This document shows, in pieces, positions 46,201 through 59,505 of a stretch of DNA of 64,000 bases. The translations under genes were made by a program, and so were the position numbers. Positions within the stretch are counted from its first letter, which is position 1, and every line of letters starts with the position of its first letter. This DNA is from Lineus longissimus (taxonomy: Eukaryota; Nemertea; Pilidiophora; Heteronemertea; Lineidae), in NCBI RefSeq assembly GCF_910592395.1, contig NC_088322.1, positions 8,987,431 to 9,051,430 on the forward strand, given 5' to 3'. The notes beneath the pieces are model-generated. The model saw only the letters and a program-made list of their open reading frames with translations, was not told the origin of the DNA and did no database searches.

Positions 46201-48031
46201 GGCAGAGCTGTCTTAGAAAGCAGCGGTCATAATATGATTATTAATATTTTGGTAATTTTCTTCAAGAATATTGAGGGGCATGTCATTATACGTACGTCGT
46301 CATTATACGTACGTGCAGACGAAGGACAACATGACAAAAAACTTACACTGTTTTGCGTCAATTTGTCCATACTGAACAGAGTAATGTAACATATCGAAAA
46401 AGCTCATTAAAATTAATCACACAGGGTTGGCCTTGTTTTCCAAAGTAATTTATTTTTTGGGTAAAACCAATTACATTTATATATATATTGTACTTAGTAA
46501 TCTCAGACCCTCTGTCTGATAATTGAATTGGAAAGCTAATATTCGTTGTCAATAGTTTGGGTAGTGATCTACCATTGTTCAGTCATGTTTCACCAATGGT
46601 GTCATTAGCTTAGAGTGTGTATGTGTAGTTTAAGTTAGGCCGGGCCAAAGTTTTTGACAGAGCTAGGTCGATCAAGTGCGACATTTTTTTTAAAATTCCC
46701 GTCTACTTTTTTTTGAGTTATGTGGTCCGGACATCATATTCGTTCAACTTGATGGCTCCATCGATTTGCCTTAAATCCAAGACGGCTGTAAAAATCCTAA
46801 ACGGCTGCAAGAAACTAAAATTTATATAACAAATATAATGATAATGTTGGGAATTTGTGTCTCTGAATACTCCCTTGTTGATGTAATGTGTTTTATAATC
46901 GCTGCTATATGCAACAGGAATATCTCCCCTCCAGGAGCACAAGCCCATAAACGCCGAGTTAGATATCAATTGCAGGCCGCTGCGATAACCGATTCTTGTC
47001 ACAGGCACCTGCGATAACCACTGCAAACGAGCAATGTTGTTGCATGCGATCAAGAGTTTCAGCGAAGTGGCATGCATGGTAACTGCACTACGGCATTGTG
47101 TTTAAAGCGTATTTCCTACCACGAACACAATGCCATTTCCTCGCATTAGTAGGTATCGAAGCATCATCAAGTCATACTTATGAATAGGAAATGAGACGGT
47201 TCATTTTCACCACCCGAGAAATTGTAAAAAGTAGGCTGAATCGTTGGTGTGCGAAATCCCATTTAAATGCATTAATTTTCCCTACCAAAGATTAATAAAC
47301 AAATGCCATACGTGTACTCCTTTAAGGATAATGAGGAAATAGCAAAGGCCTTTGAGAAAAAATTTAAAGAAAAATAAGTCTCTCTGGTGTGGCCTCAAGA
47401 CCATTCTCATGAGTATCTATCTATATATATGCCTCTAACTCTAATAGGCCTATGGGCCATATCGTTAAGGCAATTTCTATGTTTGAAGTCATGCCCGAGT
47501 GAAAAAGGACATTCTGAATAGAATATGGAAATGTTGACATTTGCCAATACAGGTAGTACGCTGAAAATATGTTGAAATATGAATTATGCTATCTAGAAAA
47601 TTTCTATTAGTGACATGGACTCGTGAAAAGTGGTTTGAATTTTATAGTAGGAGATATAGTTACTTCGATTTCTCAGAGAATCACAAGGAAAGTTGTAATG
47701 AATGGATAGTTGGCTTAATCAGTACTTTCAAGTGATAAACTGAACATTCATTTATTGAGGATACACTTGATTTTCTCGAGGAATTATGGAATTTCACTGC
47801 TACAACTAAGGAATCACTAATATTTAGTGAGAAATTTCTTAGAAGCCTTGAGCGCTGTGATAAAGGGATACTTTTTGTAGATCATACTGACGGGAAAATA
47901 CATCACATGGTCACTTTATGTACAAGTAGTTTTCAAAAGGAGTAAGCGCTCAAAATGATCCCAAAGAACACGTTTTAACAGGAAAAAAGTGGATTAAAAG
48001 CCTTCGCAGGATCCTTCAAAAACTGGCAAAA
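46201..48031. other. Non-coding; R2 copy and a palindromic duplication
   Basis: No gene is recognised. CGTCATTATACGTACGT-like units are duplicated near 46283-46316, and R2 copy d lies at 47040-47115. A 119-codon minus-strand frame (46718-47077) overlaps R2 and has no domain. Confidence 0.5.
47040..47115 (-). repeat. Dispersed repeat R2, copy d (inverted)
   Basis: On the minus strand this stretch reads GTGCAGTTACCATGCATGCC, ACTTCGCTGAAACTC, matching the other R2 copies. A neighbouring stretch (46970-47040, with CTTGTCACAGGCACCTGCGA) resembles 48520-48580. Confidence 0.5.
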
Positions 48032-48233
48032 ATGTCGTACCAAAGATTTCAAATAAGTCCCCGTCCGCGGGACATGCGGACCAATGCCGGCGACCAGTTT
48101 TTTCAGCGCCGGAAACTATTGCCATGCCGCATAATACAGCCGACCCTACATATTATTGCACCAAAAGAGACAACATATTCGGCTTACTACGGTTATGATT
48201 CTCCGACGCCGAGAAGAGCAAAGTCGAGTTACA
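48032..48233 (+). CDS. Possible first coding exon, unrecognised
   Basis: ATG at 48032 (context AAAAATGTC) opens a frame that is richer in GC than its surroundings up to a GTAAGA donor-like site at 48234, giving about 67 codons and a phase-1 end. The protein is basic (MSYQRFQISPRPRDMRTNAG at the start) and ends with a Tyr/Pro-rich YYGYDSPTPRRAKSSY. I recognise no family and see no partner exon. The frame also stays open past the donor to 48379, so an unspliced 115-residue reading is possible, as is chance. Confidence 0.27.
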
Positions 48234-48379
48234 GTAAGATTCGTTTTTCTCATGCAATTATCTCTCATGCAATTAACAACTCCAATTGGGCTGTTTCGTC
48301 AACGCTTCCAACATTTTCAGACAATGTGAACAAGGCCACAAATATGACACACATGACAAAGGGGTTCTATCATGTCTAA

Positions 48380-51300
48380 AACTAGTGATATTTTTTATCG
48401 CAAACGAGAGATTCTTATTACTGCGACCTCCAATGCATAACAACCGCTGCGATGATCAATAAAACGAATGTTTGTCTGCAGGTAAACACAAGTTATTGTG
48501 GGTCGCAGAGACGACCTGTTCTTGTCGCAGGCACCAGAACTATCGCCACAAATTTGAGACTTCTCGTATGCGATATTTATCATAGGTTGCTGCAACAAAA
48601 TAATATAATTTCTCTGGTATTTTGCTACAGTGACTGCGTCATCGAATTACTCCACCAAAATTACACGATATTCAAATCTGAGGCTGCTCGCTGATTGGTC
48701 GTTGCCTTCTATTCAAGTGGATTTACAATGTTTTACACCTGACCATTCATTTCTTCAAATGTATAGAAGTTTTTAGCAAAAATCAGCCGCTGAACAATGT
48801 AGGGTCGGACTTTCGCCTACGGTAACTTTTTGCTATCATGGACTCGATCTCGGATAGCAATTGTGTAGTGTATATCAATTATGAAAAGAACTCAGCTAAT
48901 CAATCAATAAAAGCTAATAAATGTCAGCAATAAACCGTCATTGCTGTAATAATAATACAGAAGTAGAAATGACTGTGTATTAAGAAAACGTCACTTCACT
49001 GGCATATAGGTATAGATAACTTTTGTAGAGGGAGAAAAAGTGATGCATTGAAGAAGAAATGTAACTGTTTACATAAACCACTCTGATCTCGTTTCAAAAG
49101 TAGGCCATTAAAAACAGAAACTGATATCATTTTTCACTGCTACCAAAAGCCCATATTGATCCCCATGGCCCCTACTTCAGATGATCAACACAACATTAGA
49201 TATCATATTGCCAGACAGACACCACGAGAAGAAACCCTTTGGTTTATTTTGACACCCATAGAGAAAGAAAGTCCGTTCATGCCTAATTTATAAATTTATT
49301 GTCGTTTTTCACAAAGACAGACCCAGCATGGTGAACATATTTCTGTCATATCAAAGTTGTCATGTGGCCTAGTTAAATCAATGTATGCCTGTGGGGAGCA
49401 TAAAAGTTAAAATATTCGCTATTAAAGGCCTATTTCAGTATATTGACATTAACTATCGTGTATATCAGATAATCTGCTGTTTGAAAATTGGCGACATTCA
49501 GTTCGGCCAGTCAGATTTTATTGATAGGATTTTACAGTCTACGCATAACTTTGAATAAAAATACATCAATCATAATTTTGTGGTTTTCAATGCGGTGACA
49601 GTATTTTGTTGATATTCGTCATTCGTTTCATTTTTCTTGACGTGAGATGAGGAGGTTGAATGGGTAGGGGCCCATTGACTAGTGCCTCGCCTATTTTGAG
49701 AAATCTTTGAAAAGATATATGGAATTAAAACAGCATTGGACTATTGTCCCTTGGATCTTGGTTTGAGGAATTGAAACCGACTGGACATGCCATGAAGGTG
49801 TTGTCCAAAGCCGAGACAGCAGTCGAAGTTTGGGGCAAATAAAAGCTCCACCTGAGCGGTTTTTGTTGCGCCAAGCTAGTGATGAGTTACCGGTATTATT
49901 TCTAACTAAAAAAATGTTAAACTTGATATATTCAAGCCATAATCCGCCAATGAACTGCTTTTGACACATCCCATCTCAACCCAATAGGTTATGATTGTCG
50001 CAACAAAACCTATAATGTGATCAAAATGAGGCTTATTCAAAGTCCATTATAGATATAAAACATTGTAACCTAGGTGTTTTAGAACTCTATTGATTTCGCC
50101 ATGAAAAGATATGAAACGTGTGACCTTAACAATACTCAGATTTACCAGAGATCTTATGAGAGGTTGCCAAATTGTGCATATTGCTAGCTTTGCTCTGCCC
50201 CATTATATGTAAAGAATTTCTTAACATTTTTTTGTCAACATATTGAAAAACCAACAAGTATTAAGCATACAAGTGAACATTCAATGAAAACGTCTTTGAA
50301 GACACATTTTCTGTTGATTGTAAAGGAGATGATCGATGCATTATATGTTGTATGGCTTTGATGAGTTCCGCCTGGTGGCATATCAAACTTAAGCAGTCGA
50401 TCATCGAAAAAGCTATAGGTTGAAATGTTTTTGATTGCAACAAAGGGCCCGGCCACTACATTCGTTGCGAAATAAAAAAATTTAAGTTGATTTTAAAAGT
50501 TTCCAATTATTAAATACCTTATGAATAAAAATTTCAGCAAACCCATTGGGTAACTGTTATACAAATACCATAAATGCCAAGATTCAACAAAATTGCGGCA
50601 TAATAGAGTAGAACCCCTCTTGTACAGCGGACACACTCTCTAGGGACAGTAGTTTTGGTTCCAAATAGACAGCGTGATAATTTATTAAGGTTTTGTATTT
50701 TTCCTTTTTTGGCAATATTTTGATGGAAACTAATGTAGAATAGAAGGTGACTTGGCAGCCGACAGCTGGGTAATATTGCCCTTAATTAAAATGAGAGAAA
50801 ATATCATCCTTTCGGCAGAGGTGTCCCCATTCAGAGGTTCTTGTCGGAAATTCATGATGGCCCTGATGTCTTCGAGGTTTTCTAATAACTTCACAGTGAA
50901 TAAACACGTTGTCCAACTGTGAATTAAGGTTATGATGTTTGTAAAGATATGCTGTATCCATAATAGCAATCGGAGCGTAGAATCTACTTTTATTAGAAAT
51001 CTGTTTCATATGAAGATGTGTAGACAGCTGTATTTGATATCGTATGGAAATGTGGAGACAGCTGTCCTGACTATTAACCCTTTCCACCTCCAACAAAGAC
51101 ATTCTTACTCTAGAGTTTCACGGATCTAAGCCCGCTTTGTTTATTACAAATTCGAAACCAATATGCCGTTTAACGACACGAAAACAGCTACATCGGATCG
51201 ACGCCACATCCACGTCAGATAAATAACTTTGGTGTTAACGGCGCACAAAATGCGTTCCGGAGATCAAAACATATTTCTGGCAAGAAACATTGATGTTTGT

Positions 51301-54300
51301 GTCTTGTGTATCTGAGGTACACACACTGACCCAGTGGAAAATTGCGTTTTCAAATCATGTGAAAAACAGATACAAACTCCCTTTGTCAAACCCTGATGAC
51401 CTGCTCGACCAGAGGTTGCCAGTAGACCACATAACTGTGCTGTTTCCCTGTGAAAAACATAGAAATAGAAATATGACATCACCAATTGCTACCCTTGCAT
51501 ATCCACGTTATATATGAAGCAATTTTTGCTGTGTCACAAACTTGAGGTGTTTTTGAAGACCTGTTGCACTTCCTGTGCATTTCTAAGGAGTTTGTTGTGG
51601 ATTAAGGATAACCTTTCTGCGTTCAGAGTTTAGATTTTCGTACTATGCCGTCATATCCTCAGGTGATGCGACAAACTTGGTTGTTTGTTGTAGGTCCTTG
51701 GCGGTTCCCCAAAGCCTGACTTTAGTAACGTTGTCTCCGGCCAAAAGAAAGAGGATAACTTTTGACTCGGGGGATTTTTTTCTTCAAAAATGTCTGTGGT
51801 GTACAAGTATTCTGAGTGCATAAAAGGTAAAATTTCATCAATACTCTACTTTCACCAGTTCTGAAAATTCAGTTCAAGCCATAGATATGATGCATGCACA
51901 TGGCCATCGCTGCACCTTTAAAAATATTCATTTTCGATGGACGGGTAAGCCCTTAAAATTGTATTTCAACGTGTCATTCGCTTGCGAAATGATTTGGGAT
52001 ATTTATTCGGATCTCAAATTTTAATTAAAGAAAACCAGTCACTTGAATAATTCTTGGCAATATTGAGAATTTTGTTGGAATGGCTCCACAAGTTTGATGT
52101 AGTGCAGCATAGGAAACACTTGGGAATAAAATGTACGGCTATTATTTTATCTTCAAGACTATTTTGTTCCTATGATATTGATGGTGTAATTTACTTATTC
52201 AGTTGATCAATGACCCCGAAATTAATTAATTGAATAATTAGTTATTAAGATTAGCATCCAGAGAAACGAAAATAACCATGGCCATGGCAATTTTCTGCTT
52301 GCTAATTAATATCAAGTAATTTAGAGTTGGCTTAATTCATTTTAGCTCAAATCTTCATCAATATTTAATCACTTCAAGAAACCGCTCAGTTTAATTCTAG
52401 ATTTTTTCTTTCATCAAGATCCCAATAGATTTGGTATCGACTTGGAACAGATAAACAAAATCTGCTCTATATTTGTTTCTTTACAAAAACAAACATAGAT
52501 ATTTACATATTTTCATATGATGGCTCGGACTAAAGCGCCGTACAAACGACGAAAGTCGCAGCGATTCAAAGATCGCTTGTTTGCAAGTCTCAGGCTAAAG
52601 CGCTGCGCATGATGACTCGTCGAATAGAGCATAAGACTTTTGAAATGTCATAATACCATGTGCTCTACACTTAGCATGCTATATCCTAAATTGGAAAAAG
52701 AGTATGAAACTTATCTTGCTGTAGATTATATTCAGTAACATGTTGTTTACAAATCCTTAAATTGACAAATCTGCACGAATTCTGTCAATTTTCAGGGCCA
52801 TCCAATCTCAATACTTTAACTGACAGCTGGCTAACATGGCCTCTATATGACCTCCTGTTAGATGACTTACATGTATCTATTATTGCTGTTCAGTTCCTAA
52901 ATTAAAAAAGATTTTACCTCTTATTCTATATTTAACGATATCAATATCAATTTCACCTTATATATTGGTTTTATTCAGTACCAATTGTGCTTTGAGTTTG
53001 TTACTATAGTTCGTTTTCAATATATGAGGGTTTCGCTCACAATATTCAAGGTACCTGACAATATGAGATTTTTTGCTACTTTCACAATATTTGAGGTTAT
53101 TTGGGATATCCGAAGCTTTTAGCATTACGGAAATTATAGTGTAGTTGTGAGTGCACTCATATTGAATGACGTCACATAGGCTCTCAGATGTCACATGATT
53201 ACATGTAAGTTGGTAGACATCTGTCAAAAAGCAGTCCCAATCACCAGACAGGAAACCAGTCTACTCCAACCATAATATTGACTTGTTCTGTAACAAATTA
53301 TATTGATGTAAAAACCAATCGAGCTATTTCCTCTCGATATAACTGACGTATAATTTTCAAACGAGCCATAATCACGACAGGTACCAATATGGTTATTTTG
53401 TTACCATGGTAACGACAAGGCCACTTACTCTCTTATCCGACTAGGCTTTCGTATTGTATTCAAAAATACGCCACGTTAGGAGTAGGAGATTAATCTCGGG
53501 GATGCAGACAACAGGTTGGTAACATTTTAGTCAAACCCTGTCCCATTTTAGCATAACCCTGCTCCGCAGATATTTTATGTAGGGTCAGAGTATGTGACGG
53601 AGTTTGTAATCAACCTTGTCCCAGGTTAATTATAGTGATGGATACTTTCATTTTGAAAGCTTAAGGCAGTGGTTAGTGATACTAGATACCAGGTTGTTCA
53701 GAAGGTCATTGTTTATTGGTACAGTCTGTATCAAAAATAGTGTCTTGCCACTTTTTGGCAACTTGCTTCTTACTTTTCCAGTGCATTCATTGACTTGTTT
53801 TCTGGAAAATACGTTTGTTTCATTGACCGAGATAATTCGAATACAGAGATTCACCCTTAGCGTACACCGCTTAATTCAGGACGCCCTCTCTATTTAGGAC
53901 ACCCTCTCTATTTAGGACACCCATCAACTAAGGACACAATCCTTGATAAGAACTACGCATTGCAAGTTATTGACTTACAATGCATAGTCTGCAACGTGAA
54001 GCATCACACTGACTGTGCATGATTTAAAAATCAGTTATTTTCGTCTCAGTACATGTTTTTAGAGATTCAGTTTTGTTGCGATGGCATCTGAAGATTTCCT
54101 TACGGAAATATCAATACATAGTTCAGTGACAGGAAGAATTGAGGAGGTTACATGTACTTTAACACTTCTGTACGTAATCACCAAAGTGAAGACACTCCTT
54201 TCTAGTTCTGCATTCAAGTTCAGAAATTATAGAAAATGCCAAGAACCGTCAAAACTAATTGACATAAATCCACATGTTGAAAAGTTTTCGAGCACTTTCA

Positions 54301-57300
54301 GATGGTACCACTTGTGTTTTGGTGCATTCTCATTTTAAGACACACGAGTTATCGTTTTTGCCGGAACATATATTTGCAATACCATAATTGTTTGAAAATT
54401 CTTGGTGACTTTTCTAATGTTACTATTTGTGGTTTGGAAGTTCTTGGTGAGCGCTTTCTAACTTGTCTAATGGTACTATGTGTAAACCTTTTGACACAAC
54501 CACTCATGTTTGTTTTTCTTAACCTGTTGACATGACCAATCCTTACAAGGTTCTTGTTGAGCGCTTTTTGATGGCATAATTGGTTTTACGATTAGTTTTC
54601 CTTTTTGTTATTTTCTCAAAGTCGGGTTTCGTCTTGGTAGGGTTAAATCATTTTTGATCTCTATTTGTACCTACTACTTATCGGATATTGATCTTCTTGA
54701 TTAGTATTATTGATTGATTTCATCGACTGGTTTATAATCCACGACTGAATAGTCTCTACCATGCCCTTTATTAACGATCAACGTCTTGATCAGATATTTT
54801 ATTCGGATCAATGGGATGTGCTGTAAGACTTTATGATGCGCATTAAATTGGCTCAGGAGAAAATGTGGCGAGACTGATTAAAGAGGGGGCCGGGATCAGG
54901 GAATTTTGCCTCAAAGCTGAACTGTATTTTCTTCACTGAATGAAAGCTGTCTATGATTCATAATGGGCGCAAGATCTGGCCGGGTTGCTCAATCAGCAGT
55001 AACGCTGATGTTAGATCATAACTTTATTTTCAAAACCTTTCTTTTAGTGCATCATGGGTCAGGTGTTAGACAAATTTGCAACTGCTGTAAGGGAGTGCGA
55101 AATCCTTCAGCATACCCGTAATACGCAAAAAAGTAAGTTATTGAAGTCTGTGCCCCATCACCCTATGTGGTCAGTTATGCTTGCCACACGCTATACATTA
55201 TTATTTTTAAGCGGTTGATGTCATCCTTGACAAAATCATCCTCATCATCAAGGATTCTACGCAAGCCAACTAAGTAACGTGTGTTGTCTTCTAATGTGAA
55301 TTTGGATAAAGAATATGATTGTTGTTTTTGTGGTGCGATAAAGTAGCGCCGTTGTTTACATTATGTTACGGCAGCCCGTATAGGAAGTCCGGATCGGCTC
55401 GCTCAAGTGACGCTAAAATCCGCGCAAATGGGCTATTTGGAGCGTTTTTCTCAGCAAATATGTGTAGTGCTCATTAAAAAACTTAGGGTGGTTGATGCTT
55501 CCTTGGCTGATTTGTGTTTGAAGCAGTGTTTTGAGAGTCTCAAACTTCTGAAGTGAGCTGTGTGCATGGTTCCACATTTTAGTGCAACCCGAGGGAACTT
55601 TGGTAGAGCATCTTGGTTGCGTGTCCAAAACACTCCACTCTCAGAACGAGGCTTATGCATTTTCCATTTAAAAGTTGACTTTACGGTACCAAGGTATTTT
55701 AGAATTTCTGCTATAGATCGTGTGGAACTACATATAAAAGCATAGCTGGCCATACAGGGTAATGTCCTCTCACACGTGCTATTGTCCTGTGATATACAAA
55801 GTTAATTGCGTCACAATCATTGTCATCTGCCATTTCCTCTTTTGCGCAAATTCTGAATTTCACAGATGCTTTGCACCAGCTTAAGCTTCAGAGCTGGTCT
55901 GGTGATCACTTCCTCGCACTGCACATGTCAAACGTAAACAGTAAAAACCCGTGCAACACAAGAGCACAATTCTTTCCACAGCTTAAGTATTTCAAAGGTT
56001 TTTCATTTTGGCTCGGGGGCCAATTATGGTGAGACGTAGCCGATGGAGTTTTGGATCTTAATCCCCAACCAAACCGCAAGATCGGATGGTATAGTACATG
56101 CAAATCGTAGTCAATCATAACAAAATTGATGCTTTCAGGCAAAAACCATTAGTCACAGCAAAAAAATTGTGTTTGATACTCAAAAATACCTCGTAAATGG
56201 ATTTAGTGTCTTTTGCGTCGAAGCTCGTCAAGTACTTTTCGATGCTTTGAACTAAATTGAACAACATTATCAAATTGCTAATGTACCTACAAAACCTCTC
56301 CTCGATGTACCCTTCCTCCCCTCTTCACCCAGACACAATGTAAATTTCTCCTCCAGCTGAACCATTTTCCTAATTTAGTATAATTAGCTTCTAAGGGCAT
56401 ATTAGTGCGTTTGTAAGGCGAGTCTTTGAAGTTTTGATTCGCGGTATTAGAGCGGATAGCCAACGGGAATCGCACAGGCGGAGATGGCATCTAACATGGG
56501 GCGCGTAGAGGCGACTCTATTTGTTGAACAATAGTGCCATTAACCCTTCGGTGCCAAATCTGCATATAGGAGATGGTACATGTGTGTTCCACAGTTTTGA
56601 TGAATTGATCAGAACAGTACAAAAAGCTAATTTCAAACAGCATCCATGTCTAAATCTATTTTGTGAAGGCACTGGATAATACACGAGGGCCTCTGTTCGC
56701 CAGTACATCTATTAAAATCTTAGGTCCTCTCTATATTCATACAGCCAGTTCTTATTGATAAGAATATAAGTCTTCGGTCACTCGCAGTTTCACATTCATC
56801 ACACCCTGCCACAGTACAGGCGTTCTCCTTTCCCTTAACCAAAGGCCAAGTTCTCTCTCTTTCCTCGCTTATGGATCCCTCCGCTAATGGCGTCTGTGAT
56901 GTTGGCATCCATTGGCTCAAAATCGCCAAAGGGGCTGGTATTTCTCACAAACCAACTCGCTTTCTCCTTATGATGAAAGTAATAAACACAGCCTGTCCAT
57001 GGCCAGGGGCGTTTATCACTTTCATTAAGGCAGGAGTACATCGAAGTCGCATCACATCAGAGTTGCAATGGGACTTGCTTAGTCCCAAACAACAAACAGG
57101 AATAAAAGTTATGACAATAGCCATTGCTTTAAAAACCGCTAGCCATTAAGTTCCGGAAAGCCTGAATACGCGCACGATAGTGTGTTTTTTCAGCCGTATA
57201 TGCAACTATTGTCCCCCAGTCATGCCAGTAGATTCTTGCCAGTTGCCTTCAAAATATACAAACAAGATACGTTCCACGCATGTCCTAATCCTTTTATGAC

Positions 57301-59505
57301 TACAATATCGAATTCGTGAACTGTGATGCACAACTTTATCATATCATGTGCGAGTCAAAGAATACATGTCTCCCACACACAACGCCAAGGATTGCTCGAT
57401 ACAATCTCGTTCATTCACCAATCTTAACACTGTAGCCTACATATAGATACACCGTAGTCGATTCGTGACAGGTCCTGCGTACTGGTTTTGCCAAGATTTT
57501 AACAAGATTTGGATTGGGTTTGCTGAAAGTGGCGACATCTGATATTTTCCACAGCTAACTTTAATTTGCCGGGCTACGGGATGGGCTGTCAATGCCTATA
57601 GCATCCCTTTAAGCGATCCGTCATGGTCGACTGCCTCCCTGGCCTGTCTTACTCTAAAATTATTAGGATTTACTCTCAGCCACTTAATATGTATAGATAC
57701 TCATGTTTCTTATTCGATTTGCAAGAATTGGTCATTCGAGCTTAAAATGCGGACATGGCATCTCGCTAAGGGTGTGGAATCAATACTCAGCCTGTTAACC
57801 TTGCACCCTTTGTTTGTTCAACCCTTCTTTTATTTTCATTATTTACACGAATGTTTATCTCAGCTTTTATTTGTTAACTCTTTCATTGTGAAAGCCACTG
57901 TTTGGTCTGCGTTTAATAGCCTGTGCGGAACAACGGATAGCGAAGCTTATCTGAATCGCAAATGATATTTAAAAGTGTTGTTATTTCATGTGGTGATACC
58001 AAGTTTATTGTGTTGTGTGTATCAAACTAGTATTTCCTCCAGTGCATGGAATGTAGAGAGTGGCTGGGGCCAAGTGCTGACGAATTATAATTATAGTAGG
58101 GCATGACGTGCACAGCATGTCATTCGCATGTGATGGGGACATGTGACATGACATACGATGTAGGTCACCAGCAATAAAACGATCAACCTTCGCTTTGTTA
58201 TTAAATCTGAAGCTGAAGCTGAAGCAAGGTATATTGCAGTATCAAAATCTCCCTTCTTAGCTCTAAATATTGCTTACAGTCCATCTCTAAATTCCAGTTT
58301 AGGATCGTTATGCATTTTGAGGGGGCATTAATATCTACTTCTGAGACCGTCAGCAAATGGGGCGAATTGAAGAGACGTTAGGAAACCCTCAGTCACCCGC
58401 AAGTCTTCCCGTGGGTGTTCCTGGTCAAGAGTTACATGTAAACTGGGGGTAAACTTTACGCCCCTATCGTTGGGGCATCAGCTGGCATTCGCGCAGTTGC
58501 TTCTTGAGGTCAACCATCTTGTTTCAGCGGTCAGTCCCCTAATCAGAAGCCACGTTGCGTAATATATACGTGTGGGCTGATTAATAGTCATCACTAAATT
58601 GATAGCGCAACGTGACAGGCTTATCGCATAAACTGGTCGAAATGACTGTCCGGAACTCGTGTCAGACGCAGTAATACTCTCGACGCCATTAGTGAGATGA
58701 CCAATCATCTTGAAGAGATGGCCATCTGATCCACAACATCATCTGACCATTTCGAAATGAGAGACAAAGTATATGCGTCTTAGTCTTTGTTAAGGGCGTG
58801 ACAGAGTGGTGCCCATTTGACCTTCAACCCAAGGGGTAGGTTTGGTAATTGGTTCCGGCGCCTGCTTTTAACATTCTGCCCTTCCAGATGTATTTTGGAG
58901 CGAGAAAATGCTGCAGTGTAATCAGGCCTTTGTGTGTAGTGTCATATGATGCCAAGTTCACCAGCTGAATGCCAGACCGATGGACCTCTCCATCTGACCC
59001 CCTGACCTCTGAGGAATCCGCCTTGCATTGTTATGATTTAGGGATTGCATGGCATTGACATCGAGTTGGTTCGGTGCCATCATATGACAGCTGACAATGA
59101 CCAAGAGTCCACAATAGCCTAACCCTATCATTTATTGATAGTCCAATTCTGTTCAACGCCTGCAAGCGTATACATGTATATGGTTTAGAGGCAGGTAGAA
59201 TGTATATTTCTTGCTGTTCCAACTGTGGAAACCCACTACACGTATCATCCCATCCCAAAACCTTAACTCACTCATCCAAGTAACAACTGGAATACTGGAC
59301 TGTACGTTTGTGCCTACATGTATTTTATTTCAGAAATTAAAAAAAAGATTGTCAAAGTGCATTTTTCCGAAATGTTCCTTTTAAAACGAAGTGTTTTTAG
59401 TGTTTTTATACGCACTAGACGATTATGTGAAGTAATGGGTCTTTTGGCCCTTGAATAGTTGGCTCAAAATTGGAAGAAATTGGTAATATCTAACATTGGT
59501 AAAAT
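48380..59505. other. Long non-coding stretch; nothing clear
   Basis: No gene is recognised over about 11 kb; all frames are short and lack domains. An 18-bp unit, AGGACACCCTCTCTATTT, is repeated near 53876-53935. Between 52532 and 52620 two related blocks, CTAAAGCGCCG and CTAAAGCGCTG, may be transposon ends. A CRE palindrome TGACGTCA lies near 53166. An end-like TGCCTATAGCATCCCTTTAA near 57594 resembles an M1/M2 right terminus. Confidence 0.45.

Noticed and set aside
46718-47077. 119-codon minus-strand frame
   Set aside because: It overlaps a dispersed repeat (R2) and has no domain; it is likely chance.
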